A stretch of 64,000 nucleotides of DNA. It comes from Littorina saxatilis (lineage: Eukaryota > Mollusca > Gastropoda > Littorinimorpha > Littorinidae). The stretch lies in the NCBI RefSeq assembly GCF_037325665.1, contig NC_090255.1, positions 29,994,310 through 30,058,309 on the forward strand, in the 5' to 3' direction. The position numbers were made by a program, and so were the translations under genes. Below the pieces are notes generated by a model. That model ran no database searches. It was not told where the DNA came from and saw nothing but the letters and a program-made list of their open reading frames with translations. The stretch's first letter is position 1. Every line of letters begins with the position of its first letter. Below are positions 17,972 through 28,373 of the stretch, piece after piece.

Positions 17972-20420
17972 GCGCTAGCACGCGCCAGCACGCGCCAGCT
18001 TGAACCATAGCACTTATATACTTTATTTTTATATTTCTAGTTAGTTCATCGTCCATTCTCACATAATACAAAATTTCAAACTTCAATGATAAAAAATACG
18101 GAAGTTATGACGAGTTTAAGGAGAGCTAATGCACTACTCTCAAATCCGACGATTGTCGGACATGGAGCCACGGCCTTAGCTAGGATAGCTCTCCTATAAC
18201 GCGTCTTAGCTATCGTAAATTTTATCACTGAAGTTTGAAATTTTGTATAATGTAAGAACTGACGATGAACTAACTAGAAATATAAAAATCAAGTATATAT
18301 AAGTGCTAAGACGCGTTATAGGAGAGCTATCCTAAGGCCGTGGCTCCATGTCCGACAAAAAGACTCGTGCTAATCCCATCTTTCCCGGGGGTGGTAACTA
18401 TTACAATACGTACTGCCACCCCGTACTGCTGCTCGGCAACCTCAAACACTTGCCGCGCCGAAACAACGCCAGTAGCTGTCGAAAAAAAATCGACTGATAC
18501 TTATCCCAGCTTCAAGGGCTGGAATCTGCAACCCTCCACAATGTGACATAATGGTCAGCCAAAATGACCGTGGTCACAATATGGAAGAAGAACTACACGG
18601 GGACACAGCTGCTCGACACCTTCAAAGGCTTGCCGAAAGAACGCCCCTTAACTTCTTGGCAGAAGAACACCCCTTTCTTGTTCATACCGACAGAAAGAAG
18701 AAAGAAAGCCTGCCATCCGCGGATCCTTCCGTTGAATTTATGCATATCTCTGCTCAAAAACTTCAAACCCTTTCCGACGAAAAAAAAACCAACAACGCCC
18801 TTCTTTGACATAATGGCAAATACATGACTGACGTATCTTTCCATTGTTGCTGCTCAAATACTTCACTGAAAATAGTTGCCGACAGATCGCCACCGGCTTC
18901 GTGTTGTATAATTATAACTAATGCTGGTCCTAAGTTCTTTGAAGTTGAGACTATCCTAGCAGTTCTGCTATCATCCAACACAACCATCACCATTTTGATT
19001 TATGGAGCTGAAATTGTGTATAATTAAAGAATAAAGTAACATAAATGATACAGGTCATTGTGTATAATTAAAGAATAAAGTAACATAAATGATACAGGTC
19101 AAGGCAGTGCCTGCTTCAAAGTGGTTGTGCAGTTGGTATGCATTAATGTCTGTATTCAGTCAATGTCGAAGTTTTGTCATAACTTCCGTAATTTTCATCA
19201 TTGAAAATTGACATTTTGTATTATGTGAGAATGGACGATGATCTAACAAAAAATATAAAAATAAAGTATGTAAGTGCTATGGATCACACACACACACAGA
19301 GGAATGAGTGGCTCTGCATCCGACTGACTGTGTTCGAACGAATGACTCCGTATCCGACATTGTTTTTAATCACTGAAGTGTGAAATTTTGTATAATGTAA
19401 GAACTGACGATGGAATGACTAGAAACATACAGATAAATCATATAACAGCTATGAATCTCAGTAGCGTCCACTTAAAATTGGTAGTGCGCAGTTTTAGTCA
19501 CTGCCGGCGGGATTTTGTCGGATTTGAGAGTAGCGCATTAGCTCGACTAAAACACGTCATAACTACTGAAATGTTCAACACTCAAGCTTGAAATTTTGTA
19601 TTATGTAAGAATGGACAATGAACTATATAGACTATAAAAATAAATTATGTAAGTGTTATGGATCACTGGGTAGCGTCTACTTCAAATTAGGCGCCAGCAC
19701 TACGCGCCAGCTTGAACCATAGCACTTATATACTTTATTTTTATATTTCTAGTTAGTTCATCGTCCATTCTCACATAAAACAACATTTCAAACTTCAATG
19801 ATGAAAAATACGGAAGTTATGACGAGTTTAAGGAGAGCTAATGCACTACTCTCAAATCCGACGATTTCCGCCATTGACTAAACAGCCTGCAAGCTACCAC
19901 TTTGAAGTAGACGCTACCCGGTAATCCATAACACTTACATAATTTATTTTTATAGTCTATATAGTTAATTGTCCATTCTTACATAATACAAAATTTCAAG
20001 CTTGAGTGTTGAACATTTCAGTAGTTATGACGGGTTTTAGGCGAGCTAATGCGCTACTCTCAAATCCGACAAAATCCGGACTAAAACTGCGCGCTGTATG
20101 TTTCTAGTCATTCCATCGTCAGTTCTTACATTATACAAAATTTCAAACTTCAGTGATAAAATTTACGATAGCTAAGACGCGTTATAGGAGAGCTATCCTA
20201 GCTAAGGCCGTGGCTCCATGTCCGACAATCGTCGGATTTGAGAGTAGTGCATTAGCTCTCCTTAAACTCGTCATAACTTCCGTATTTTTTATCATTGAAG
20301 TTTGAAATTTTGTATTATGTGAGAATGGACGATGAACTAACTAGAAATATAAAAATAAAGTATATAAGTGCTATGGTTCAAGCTGGCGCGTGCTGGCGCG
20401 TGCTAGCGCGTGCTGGCGCG
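17961..20420. mobile_element. Foldback element made of repeated palindromic modules
   Basis: The outer ends are long inverted repeats: cgcgctagcacgcgccagc subrepeats followed by ttgaaccatagcacttat and about 150 bp more at 17961-18175 are the inverse of 20220-20420. Inside are at least six further, more diverged copies of the same module in both orientations (near 18196, 19180, 19350, 19550, 19690, 19900 and 20098). A smaller palindrome with roughly 48-bp arms is at about 18170-18356. The middle (18360-19100) has short open frames that I cannot assign. I found no clear target duplication. Confidence 0.75.
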
Positions 20421-20699
20421 TAGTTTAGTCGGACCGAGTTTCTCTGTCATCGCGACTCGCGGTTTTTTCGAACTCGGCACGATAAAGGATAAAGCACTTA
20501 CTTTGTCCAGCAGAAACAAACAATTTCACACACAAAACACAACAGGTTACGTCGATTTCCGGATGAAAATGAAGTTTTTTATGCCGAAAATTCCCACATG
20601 CTGCCCATGGCCGCCATAACACATACGGGTATGGCTAGCCTAGCGCATGCGCACTCACATAAACCGTAGTTTCGGTAAACTGCATGAAATGGAATCAAG

Positions 20700-21229
20700 A
20701 TTCTCTGCATGTAAAATGTGTTGAGCATTGTGCTAAATTACTTAACTTTACTGTGCTTAAAATTGTACAACAGTCATCCTTGACAGAATATCTCTGGAAA
20801 TAAAAGAGAAGTTTGTATGACAATGGGCACATCTACCATTACAAGTAAGTTGCATATACACTCCTTGTCACAATGTCTGTCTATGAGAGAGAGAGAGAGA
20901 ACGCAGGAACGCAGGAACGCAGGAAATTTAATGCGAGGCCACCGGCATATACGCATGGGGGTTTACAAAAGACACAGGAAAACAGGGGAATAAAAATCAA
21001 CAACAAAATTTCATGGTTGTACAGAAACAAAAAAAATATATATCGTGGCACGAAAATTTACAAATTTTGTCTCAAAGTATCAGTCATAGCAACAATTGCC
21101 TGTTTGAAATTTCTTCATTACGTGTTTTCATGGCATAGTAACAATACATGGCTACAGCTCTATTAATGTATATACTCTCATTTTGTAGCAGAAAAATCAA
21201 GGGTGGTACATGTACATTGTCAGTGAAAT

Positions 21230-21320
<91 letters not shown>

Positions 21321-21950
21321 GGTGACAGAGAGCTAGCACACACATTATACCTGTATACATGTATGACTTGTGTAGGTTGCTAGTCCTTTTTTTAAACACA
21401 TACTGAGGTGAAAAACTCACACCCTCCTGGCTACTCAAGTGAATAGAAAAGGAGCAAAGGGTCTAAACAAATTTAAGTAACTTTTTAAGCTCATATAATC
21501 TAATTTTTCTGCTTCTTATAGCATAATTAAATGCTTCCATCAGTGGACATGACCTGCAAAGGACAGACATACCAAGATTAAGAGCCAATCTCCCTCCAGG
21601 CTACTCACGAAAATTGAGAAATCTCAAGTTGTGATTTAAAACTATGTCCGTGACCCGAGACTAACCCCCAGAGAAAAGGGAGACAATCCACTTACTGTTG
21701 CATGCACGGGATCATGGCTCCTTGCCCTTCCCTTATCCTCCCTAGCCTGCATGGGGGACAGAGTTAATCCCCCTGAAATTGTTTGCCAGGCCTGATCTAT
21801 TTGTCCTCCATAGCCCTGGGCTCATTTTTCACCATTGGCACAATATAGCCCTGGAGCCCTATAGATTCCTCAGCCAAGATCAGCTACAGCCTTCCTTCCA
21901 GTTCTAAAGCTTTCTCACATCATGAATACACAAGAAGGGCAAAGCCCATA
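20700..21950. other. No gene seen; GA microsatellite within
   Basis: Apart from the GA run at 21233-21317 and a short one at 20884-20900 I see no coding exon or recognisable element here. Confidence 0.5.
21233..21317. repeat. (GA)n microsatellite
   Basis: About 42 uninterrupted GA units. Open frames through it on either strand are artefacts. Confidence 0.98.
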
Positions 21951-21951
21951 C

Positions 21952-22704
21952 GATTCACATGCTTGACCTTGACAGCAATGACATCATACACTAAGAACTG
22001 CTTTACACATTTTTCCTACCAAAATACATGTGACCTTGACCCAAGGTCAAGGTCATCCAAGGTCATGCAACACAAAGCTGTTAATTCAAGACATAGGAAG
22101 TACAATGGTGCTTATTGGCTCTTTCTACCATGAGATATGGTCACTTTTAGTGGTTCACTACCTTATTTTGGTCACATTTCATAAGGGTCAAAGTGACCTT
22201 GACCATGATCATATGTGACCAAATGTGTCTCATGATGAAAGCATAACATGTGCCCCACATAATTTTTAAGTTTGAAACAGTTATCTTCCATAGTTCAGAG
22301 TCAAGGTCACTTCAAAATATGTATACAATCCAACTTTGAAGAGCTCCTGTGACCTTGACCTTGAAGCAAGGTAAACCAAACTGGTATCAAAAGATGGGGC
22401 TTACTTTGCCCTATATATCATATATAGGTGAGGTATTGAATCTCAAAAACTTCAGAGAAAAAACATTAATGTGAAAAATAGCTGTTTTTTAGGCAACATT
22501 TATGGCCCCTGCGACCTTGACCTTGAAGCAAGGTCAAGATGCTATGTATGTTTTTTGGGGCCTTGTCATCATACACCATCTTGCCAAATTTGGTACTGAT
22601 AGACTGAATAGTGTCCAAGAAATATCCAACGTTAAAGTTTTCCGGACGGACGGACGGACGACTCGGGTGAGTACATAGACTCACTTTTGCTTCGCATGTG
22701 AGTC
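21952..22704 (+). mobile_element. Helentron-like non-autonomous element with GGTCA motif clusters
   Basis: The 5' side has gattcacatgc and the 3' end has its inverse in gcatgtgagtc. The 3' end forms a hairpin (GACTCAC, 13-base loop, GTGAGTC at 22678-22704) and is preceded by a short (GGAC)n run. Subterminal inverted repeat, microsatellite and terminal hairpin are the layout of Helentron-associated (HINE/DINE-1) elements. The body holds many TGACCTTGACC or inverse TCAAGGTCA words. It encodes nothing. The 5' boundary is approximate. Confidence 0.6.
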
Positions 22705-22986
22705 AAAAATGGCAACATTTGTGAAATGTTCACCTTTCTGACTGCACAGAAATGAGCACAACAAAATTAAACTTCATTAATAGATAATCCCAGTGTGGTG
22801 AATTCATGCGAGCACATATCATCAAGCTGCAACTCTCCTTAACAGATTACATGAATTTAGCTTCTGTTCCTTATAACTTAAATAAGATAAAATTTGCTTC
22901 TAAATGAACTAAAATGTATGTGATTATGCCAAAGAAATTATCTCCTGCGTAATTTGTGTTGTTGATTCAGTCTAGTAATACATGTA

Positions 22987-23150
22987 CAGTGGAACCACCC
23001 CGTTTAAAACTTCCCCCATTTTAAGACCTTGAATTTTTCAGATGTTCTGTTCATAATTCATTACATATTCTCACATTTTTATTTTAAGACTACCATCTTC
23101 TGCTAAGACCTGATTTTTTTTTTAGATGTTATTGTTAGTATAGGTGGGGT
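22987..23150. repeat. Piece of a CAGTGGAACC-ended dispersed repeat
   Basis: It starts cagtggaaccaccccgttta and continues with ttaagacc words. Matching pieces, with the inverse end ggtcttaaaaggg...ccactgta, occur at about 24160-24312, 38640-38813 and 56566-57263. This looks like an old MITE family, now fragmentary. Confidence 0.45.
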
Positions 23151-23359
23151 TACCATTGCACTACAGCAACAAGTTCAGTTCAACAAACAAGGCGGGGGGG
23201 AGGGGGGGGAGGGGGGGCAAGGAAAGAGACTGGCATAACAAACACCAGTCTTTCCGCACAAATGGATGGAACAGTAGATAAGGTGCATTATCTCCCTCAC
23301 AGTCACACTACTTCCCCCAAAGAACTGAGAAGTTAAAAAAACAGACTCCGTTCTCTTAA

Positions 23360-23859
23360 AGGTACTGAACTTGTCAAATCCAGGCGCACGGAGCCGCTGG
23401 GGCTTTTAGTCATACCTCAGGCAGCTATCCGTTAGAAGAACTACCAAGTTTCATTGACTTGCACCCAAAGAGTCAAGAACTGCGATTTTTTTACGAATTA
23501 ATTTCGTACTCGGACCCGGCTGGTCTTGACCTATTTTTGGATCTAAATTTAGATCAGGTAGATCACCACATCATGCACAAAAAGACACGTCACTAGCAAA
23601 CTATGTTAGACGTCATCATGAGTTTGTGTAAAACAAAATGGAGGCCGGAATCACTCAGTTGAATCGAACTCCGACCAAACACCACGTAATAACTAGGTTA
23701 TTTTATGCACTCGCGTGAACAAGAAACTGTCGAGCTTTTACAGATGTCGTCGTTGGGTAGTTTTGGGTTTGTTTTACTACCATAGGAGGATTTTTGAACT
23801 GTAAATGCACTCAGCTGCAACAAAAATGCAAAACGAAGGCTGTGAGCTGCACTGTGCCT
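23360..23859. mobile_element. TTAA-flanked MITE (family T1), copy 2
   Basis: It is 500 bp, begins AGGTACTGAAC, ends CACTGTGCCT, has TTAA on both sides (23356-23359 and 23860-23863), and is close to the copy at 9364-9866 along its whole length. Confidence 0.82.
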
Positions 23860-24312
23860 TTAAATTCTTTATCTGCTTCATGCATGGGCACATCTCGTCC
23901 TTCATACATCCCCAGCCCCTACACGGTAACCCGACCAACCCTATTTTTTTCGCGCGACCCCAGACTTTTTTTTTTGGCATTTGGGAAAGAAAAAAAGAAA
24001 AAAATTTGCAAAATAACGTAAAAATATGGTTTTTTGGAAAAAAAATAAAAAATAAAAATAAAAAATCCCGACCTACCGACCCTATTTTTTTGGCCTATGT
24101 TACCGTAAACAGACCCTTTTTTTTTTTTGGCCCAATAGAACACTCCTTAAAACACATCCAAAAATCAGAGTAAATCAGGTCTCAAAACAATTAAGGATTC
24201 TTGTCATGAAGGCAAACTTACAGATCTATGATACCAACCAAAAATCTGGAGAAAAAACATTCTTACAAGGTAGAAAGTCTTAAATCAAGTGGTCTTAAAA
24301 GGGGGCCCCCCT

Positions 24313-26160
24313 GTCAGCTACACACATACATATGGTGTACAAGCACATAACAGCATACATTATGTTACATAAATTGCTTTTACGCAGCTTTTGGACGGCT
24401 ATTATGACACTGCTCTAGCACCAGAAGTTGCTTTTTCCTCTGCTTTCAGGCCAAAGATGTTGGATAAACTGGTACCAGATGAACCTTTTTTTCTGCCAAA
24501 CCTAAAACTTTTTTCATCGCTCTGATTTTTTTGTTTGGGGGGGGGGGGGGGGGCTTTATAATGTTAGCCAAATCCATCAGCTTTTGTTTTGTTTGTTGGG
24601 GGGGGGGGGGGGGGTGTATAACCAGATGAACCTTTTTTTCAGCCAATTCTAACCTAAAACTTCTCATCACTCTGATTTTTTTTTCGGGGGGGGGGCGCTT
24701 TATGATGTTAGCCAAATCCATCAGTTTGTTGTTGTTGTTGTGGTGGGTTTTTAAGGGGAGGGGAGCCTTTAATTAGGCCAAACTAGGAATACACAGGAGG
24801 GGAAGAACCAGAGTGCAGGAATTGCAAATGAGATACCATATTCTGCCAGTGGGTTCCATCCCACTTCTGGACCCCAAAGCCCCACACCATCATGCACCTC
24901 CCCCACCCCCCCCCCCCCCCTTCTACAGCAGGAAGAGAAAAAAAATGTCAATCCCAGACTGGCAAGAGCCACATGTGCAAGTGATTTGACAGGCCCACAT
25001 TTACAGCCAAACCCCCTTTTGCGACCTGAAAAAATACTACTGAGAAAGTCAGGAGGAGTTCCTCTTAAAATGAAGACACATATATATTCAAAAAAGTTAT
25101 GACCTAAAATCTGAGAAAGCCTGTCTTAAAATAAAAAGGGGGGGGGGGGGGAGGCCTTAAAAAATTAAATCAGGGGGTCTTTTTCTTCTTCTTCGTCGTT
25201 CGCTCAGACCAGGGGGTCTTAAAGGAAGGTTCCACACTCCTGGCAAAACTCTTAAAAAATGCACTCTCTCTAACTCTCTCCAAGCTCCTCATGGTTCCCA
25301 GTCTCAGGCTTACAAAAGTTACAGCTGGTCTGTATCCTGTCTGCATAGCGCTGTTCAAGTTCTGCTTGTCACTGTTCAAGTTCTGCTTGTCGTTAACTTT
25401 AAAACCAAAATAAAACCGTTGCTTAGCCTTCTTTTCCACAGTTTTCAAGCAAATGGCAGTCAGTACACGTCTGTGCAAGCATAATCTGGCAAAACACATA
25501 CAAAATCTTACGACATTCCAAAAATACGAATAACCTAGCATTCTAACCCAACCGCCTAAATCAAGAGTTTTTTTTACACTACAGACTCTGGCGTCACTTG
25601 AGTAGTTATCCAATAATCAATTTGATCCATACTTAAACATGCAGTTATTCTCTGAGTTTCTGTGTGCATGTACGTGTGTGTACGTGTGTGTGTGTTTGTG
25701 TAAGAAAGAGAGGGTGAGAACCCAGTTTACCATATATATATGCAGTCAGAATGAAAACACAATCATGCAATCTGTATTGCTTTGTTAATACATGTATGCT
25801 TTACCTTTTTTTAATAGCACAGAAAGGACAGAATAGATTCATTTAAAAATATCATAGCAACCGACGTGTATGATCACTGAATGATGACAAAATTAAGAAA
25901 GCTCTGCAAGAGAAAAAGCAGATTTCAAAATGCTATAAAAAAAAACCACCATAATTTAATAACAAACAACGAAAACCTATAGGCTATATAACCTCAACAT
26001 GTGAACCAACTGTAAACAGATTTTTTTTCTAGTGCACAATCATATCTGGAAAGAATACCTGTGACTAAAAACAACCCCCCATTAATACCTACTCAATGAA
26101 CTTTAACTTGAACTTTCGAGGCCATGGGCCTGCATGTTCTTGTTCAGAAAAGTCTTTAAA
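24313..26160. other. No gene seen; G/C homopolymers and a short tandem duplication
   Basis: Poly-G runs at about 24537-24553, 24597-24614 and 25139-25151 and a poly-C run near 24907 are present. The words gttcaagttctgcttgtc occur twice in tandem near 25362-25395. Nothing else is supported; open frames here look like chance. Confidence 0.5.
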
Positions 26161-26166
26161 CACTAT

Positions 26167-26382
26167 TTAAGAACTTTTTTTCAGCATTAGTTGTTGAACT
26201 TTCTGAACAAAGACATCATTTGGTAGCATTCTATGATCACTGGAAGCAGGTTTCTGTGGACTTTCACTGATGCCAGCGACATTTTCTATACTAGCTGCTG
26301 ATGCTGACTGGTTTAGCTGAGGTACAACTTGTGAGCTCTGAGTCTGAGTGTACTTGCCAGGCTCACATGATACGGCTGAAAA
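26167..26382 (-). CDS. Candidate C-terminal coding exon of an unidentified gene
   Basis: A good acceptor (ttgcccatttccag) is followed by 71 open codons and a stop. The reading FSAVSCEPGKYTQTQSS, then SASAASIENVAGISESPQKP, then LPNDVFVQKVQQLMLKKSS looks like real protein (serine/glutamine-rich linker, then a helix), and the other two frames are closed. I do not recognise the family. A possible upstream exon with donor aaacg/gtaagg ends near 26670, but it does not join in frame. A single-exon reading from an ATG at 26409 is an alternative. Confidence 0.35.
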   Translation of the reverse strand, partial: FSAVSCEPGKYTQTQSSQVVPQLNQSASAASIENVAGISESPQKPASSDHRMLPNDVFVQKVQQLMLKKSS

Positions 26383-26670
26383 CTGGAAATGGGCAACAAA
26401 AGCACACATGCTGACGACTCATCCCTTGAATGTGTGACAGGGAAAGAAGACTAAAAACGCGTAGGCCTACACAAAGCAAGACTTGAGTTGAAGCGGCGAG
26501 TGGAAAATAACCAGGTCACAGGACAAAACTCGAGCAACACAGGTTTCAACTTAATTTCTCATCAACACACTTACGATTTCAAGTGATTTAGACATATATG
26601 GTACTCGCGTCGGATCAAGACCAAATTGAGATTTTTTCATATTAAACTGAACTAAAAATGTGCGGTCGCA

Positions 26671-26960
26671 CCTTACCGTTTAGTCCTCTGCTAGACTCCA
26701 CAGGTGAAAGCGAGCTTGCATCGATATTTCCTCCAATGTGCTCTCCTTCACCAGACGAGCAGACGACAACCGCAAACAAAACAGAGGCTCGTCAAAACTC
26801 GGGAGGTAGATCGCACTAATTCTCGTAAGTTGCTAGAACTTCAACTGAAGCGTCAGAAACCGTGCTAGGAGTGGTACTTATCCAAACAAGAGGCCGATCC
26901 CACCACTTCGCACCGAGCGGATTACTTTCGCCAGTCTAGACAGACAATCAATGAAAATGT
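26671..26960 (-). promoter_or_regulatory. Possible first exon or promoter region, minus strand
   Basis: The stretch is richer in CG than its surroundings, and on the minus strand it ends at a consensus donor (taaacg/gtaagg). Short ATG frames inside end in stops, so it would be untranslated. It could be a leader exon for the candidate exon at 26167 or even a distant leader for the sulfatase gene. Confidence 0.25.
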
Positions 26961-27318
26961 CTCAGCTTGCGACGCACTTCACACCAACTCTGGCGGAAAT
27001 GCAGAGCGCATGAAGCCACCCGTAAGTAACGGGTCTTCCCATTGGACAAAATTGGAGGTGAACAAATTCCGAGCAGAAGTGGGACAAAAGTGAATGAAAA
27101 GTGCGTGTAAACACATAAAACGGCTCTCATCACGTCGAATCTGTTTCACCCATACTGTAGGCTACAACATTCCAGGGCTGACTGCTTCTGGCTGTTCGAT
27201 TTGTGCTCTTTCTCAGTGTTTTGTTTCGTTTTCCGGGCAATAAAGTGCTGGGTTTTTTTTCAGTCAGGCCTATTTAATTTGAGTTTTTCTCAGGGTAGCG
27301 GATCTCAACTGAGTGGCG

Positions 27319-27555
27319 CAGGGCCGGACTACCGGGGTGGGGGGGGGGGGGGGGATTGCGCAACCCCCCCCCCCCCTAGCCTAAACATGTACCTCACTTA
27401 TTTAAAACATTTTTTATTATTGTTTATTTTATGCCGTCAGTTTCATGCAAGGAGCGACCATTTAGGCCATCAGCTTCACACAAGGGGCTCTGCCCCTCAG
27501 AGTTGACCTCGCTGGCACCCCCCCCCCCCCCTCCTCTTAGCCTAGTCCGACCCTG
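27319..27555. mobile_element. MITE with CAGGGCCGGACTA ends
   Basis: The left end CAGGGCCGGACTA is answered by TAGTCCGACCCTG at the right. The 237-bp element is non-coding and contains G and C homopolymers. No matching target duplication is evident. Confidence 0.65.
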
Positions 27556-27661
27556 TGACTGAAGACTAACTCACACCACTAAAAAGAGGAACAATTAACT
27601 GAAAATAAGCAAAGCTGAAGAAAGACAGCAACAACAGAGAGAGAGAGAGAGAGCGAGAGAG

Positions 27662-28027
27662 CAGGGGCGGATCAGTTCATTGTATGGGGGGGGGGGGGGG
27701 TTCCAAAAGTATATTGTGAAGATACTTTTGGGTGTGAAGGCGCGAAGCGCCGAGCCGACGGCGCAAAGCGCCTAGCTTGCTAGGGGGGTCCGGGGGCATG
27801 CCCCCCCGGACAATCAAAAAGGATGCAAAATGGTGCAATCTGGTGCATTCTGAGGATGATCATTACCAGTTTCAGGCAGCAGATTTTGTCACTGATTAAT
27901 ACCCCAAAAATTGAAACTCAATGTAAAATAAAGAATTGCACCATAAAAATATTTTTATTTTTGGGCTGGGGGGGGGGGGGGTTCCGGAAACCCCAGAACC
28001 CCCCCCCCCCCTCCTCGTCCGCCCCTG
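27662..28027. mobile_element. MITE with CAGGGGCGGA ends inside a GA microsatellite
   Basis: Ends CAGGGGCGGA and TCCGCCCCTG are inverse. It carries the module gcgaagcgcctagc followed by the palindrome GGGGGTCCGGGGGCATGCCC and the words ggtgcaatctggtgca, which recur in the MITE at 52084-52660. GA repeats lie on both sides, so a target duplication cannot be judged. Confidence 0.65.
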
Positions 28028-28150
28028 GAGAGAAACGGAGAGAGAGAGAGAGACTCGGAGAGAGAGAGAGACTGAGAGAGAGAGAGAGAGAGAGACGGAG
28101 AGAGATAGACGCCGGGGAGAGAGAGAGACTCGGAGAGAGAGAGAGAGACT

Positions 28151-28187
<37 letters not shown>

Positions 28188-28188
28188 G
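28028..28188. repeat. (GA)n-rich microsatellite, target of two insertions
   Basis: Interrupted GAGA and GGAGAC repeats continue from 27636-27661 across the MITE, and reappear at 33590-33621 beyond the Ty3 element. One original microsatellite has been split twice. Confidence 0.85.
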
Positions 28189-28373
28189 TGTTGTGTTCTT
28201 GCATACAACAAAGTGTAAGACGATGACACAGCTCGTGTGTTCAGGTGGGATCTTTTATTCCCGGTCTACATGTGATCTCCTCATTTAACAATGGCCGCTA
28301 TCTTCTCAGTTCTTCCGAGATCATACGAGATTGATTAACATGGATCTGGAAGTGGACTAGCATGGACACAACA
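28189..28373 (-). repeat. 3' LTR of the Ty3/gypsy element
   Basis: It begins TGTTGTGTTC and ends GACACAACA, so it has the usual TG...CA borders, and it pairs with 33404-33589. Confidence 0.93.

Larger units (their letters stand above)
13326..20695 (-). mobile_element. Second DIRS-type retroelement, different lineage, carrying a foldback insertion
   Basis: On the minus strand the order is Gag-like, reverse transcriptase with RNase H, then tyrosine recombinase, with overlapping frames as in the first element but with low sequence similarity to it. Short inverted terminal repeats sit at about 13403-13436 and 20632-20663 (core gtgagtgcgcatgcgctagg). An internal complementary region at about 13540-13660 joins the inverse of both outer termini. 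A 2.46-kb foldback element (17961-20420) lies between the 5' terminus and the Gag-like frame. Apart from that insertion it looks largely whole, and somewhat older than the first DIRS element. It lies about 210 bp upstream of the sulfatase start codon, in the same direction. Confidence 0.9.

Noticed and set aside
25170-25613. 147-codon minus-strand frame
   Set aside because: It spans a tandem duplication and an A-rich run, its composition is not protein-like and nothing is recognised.
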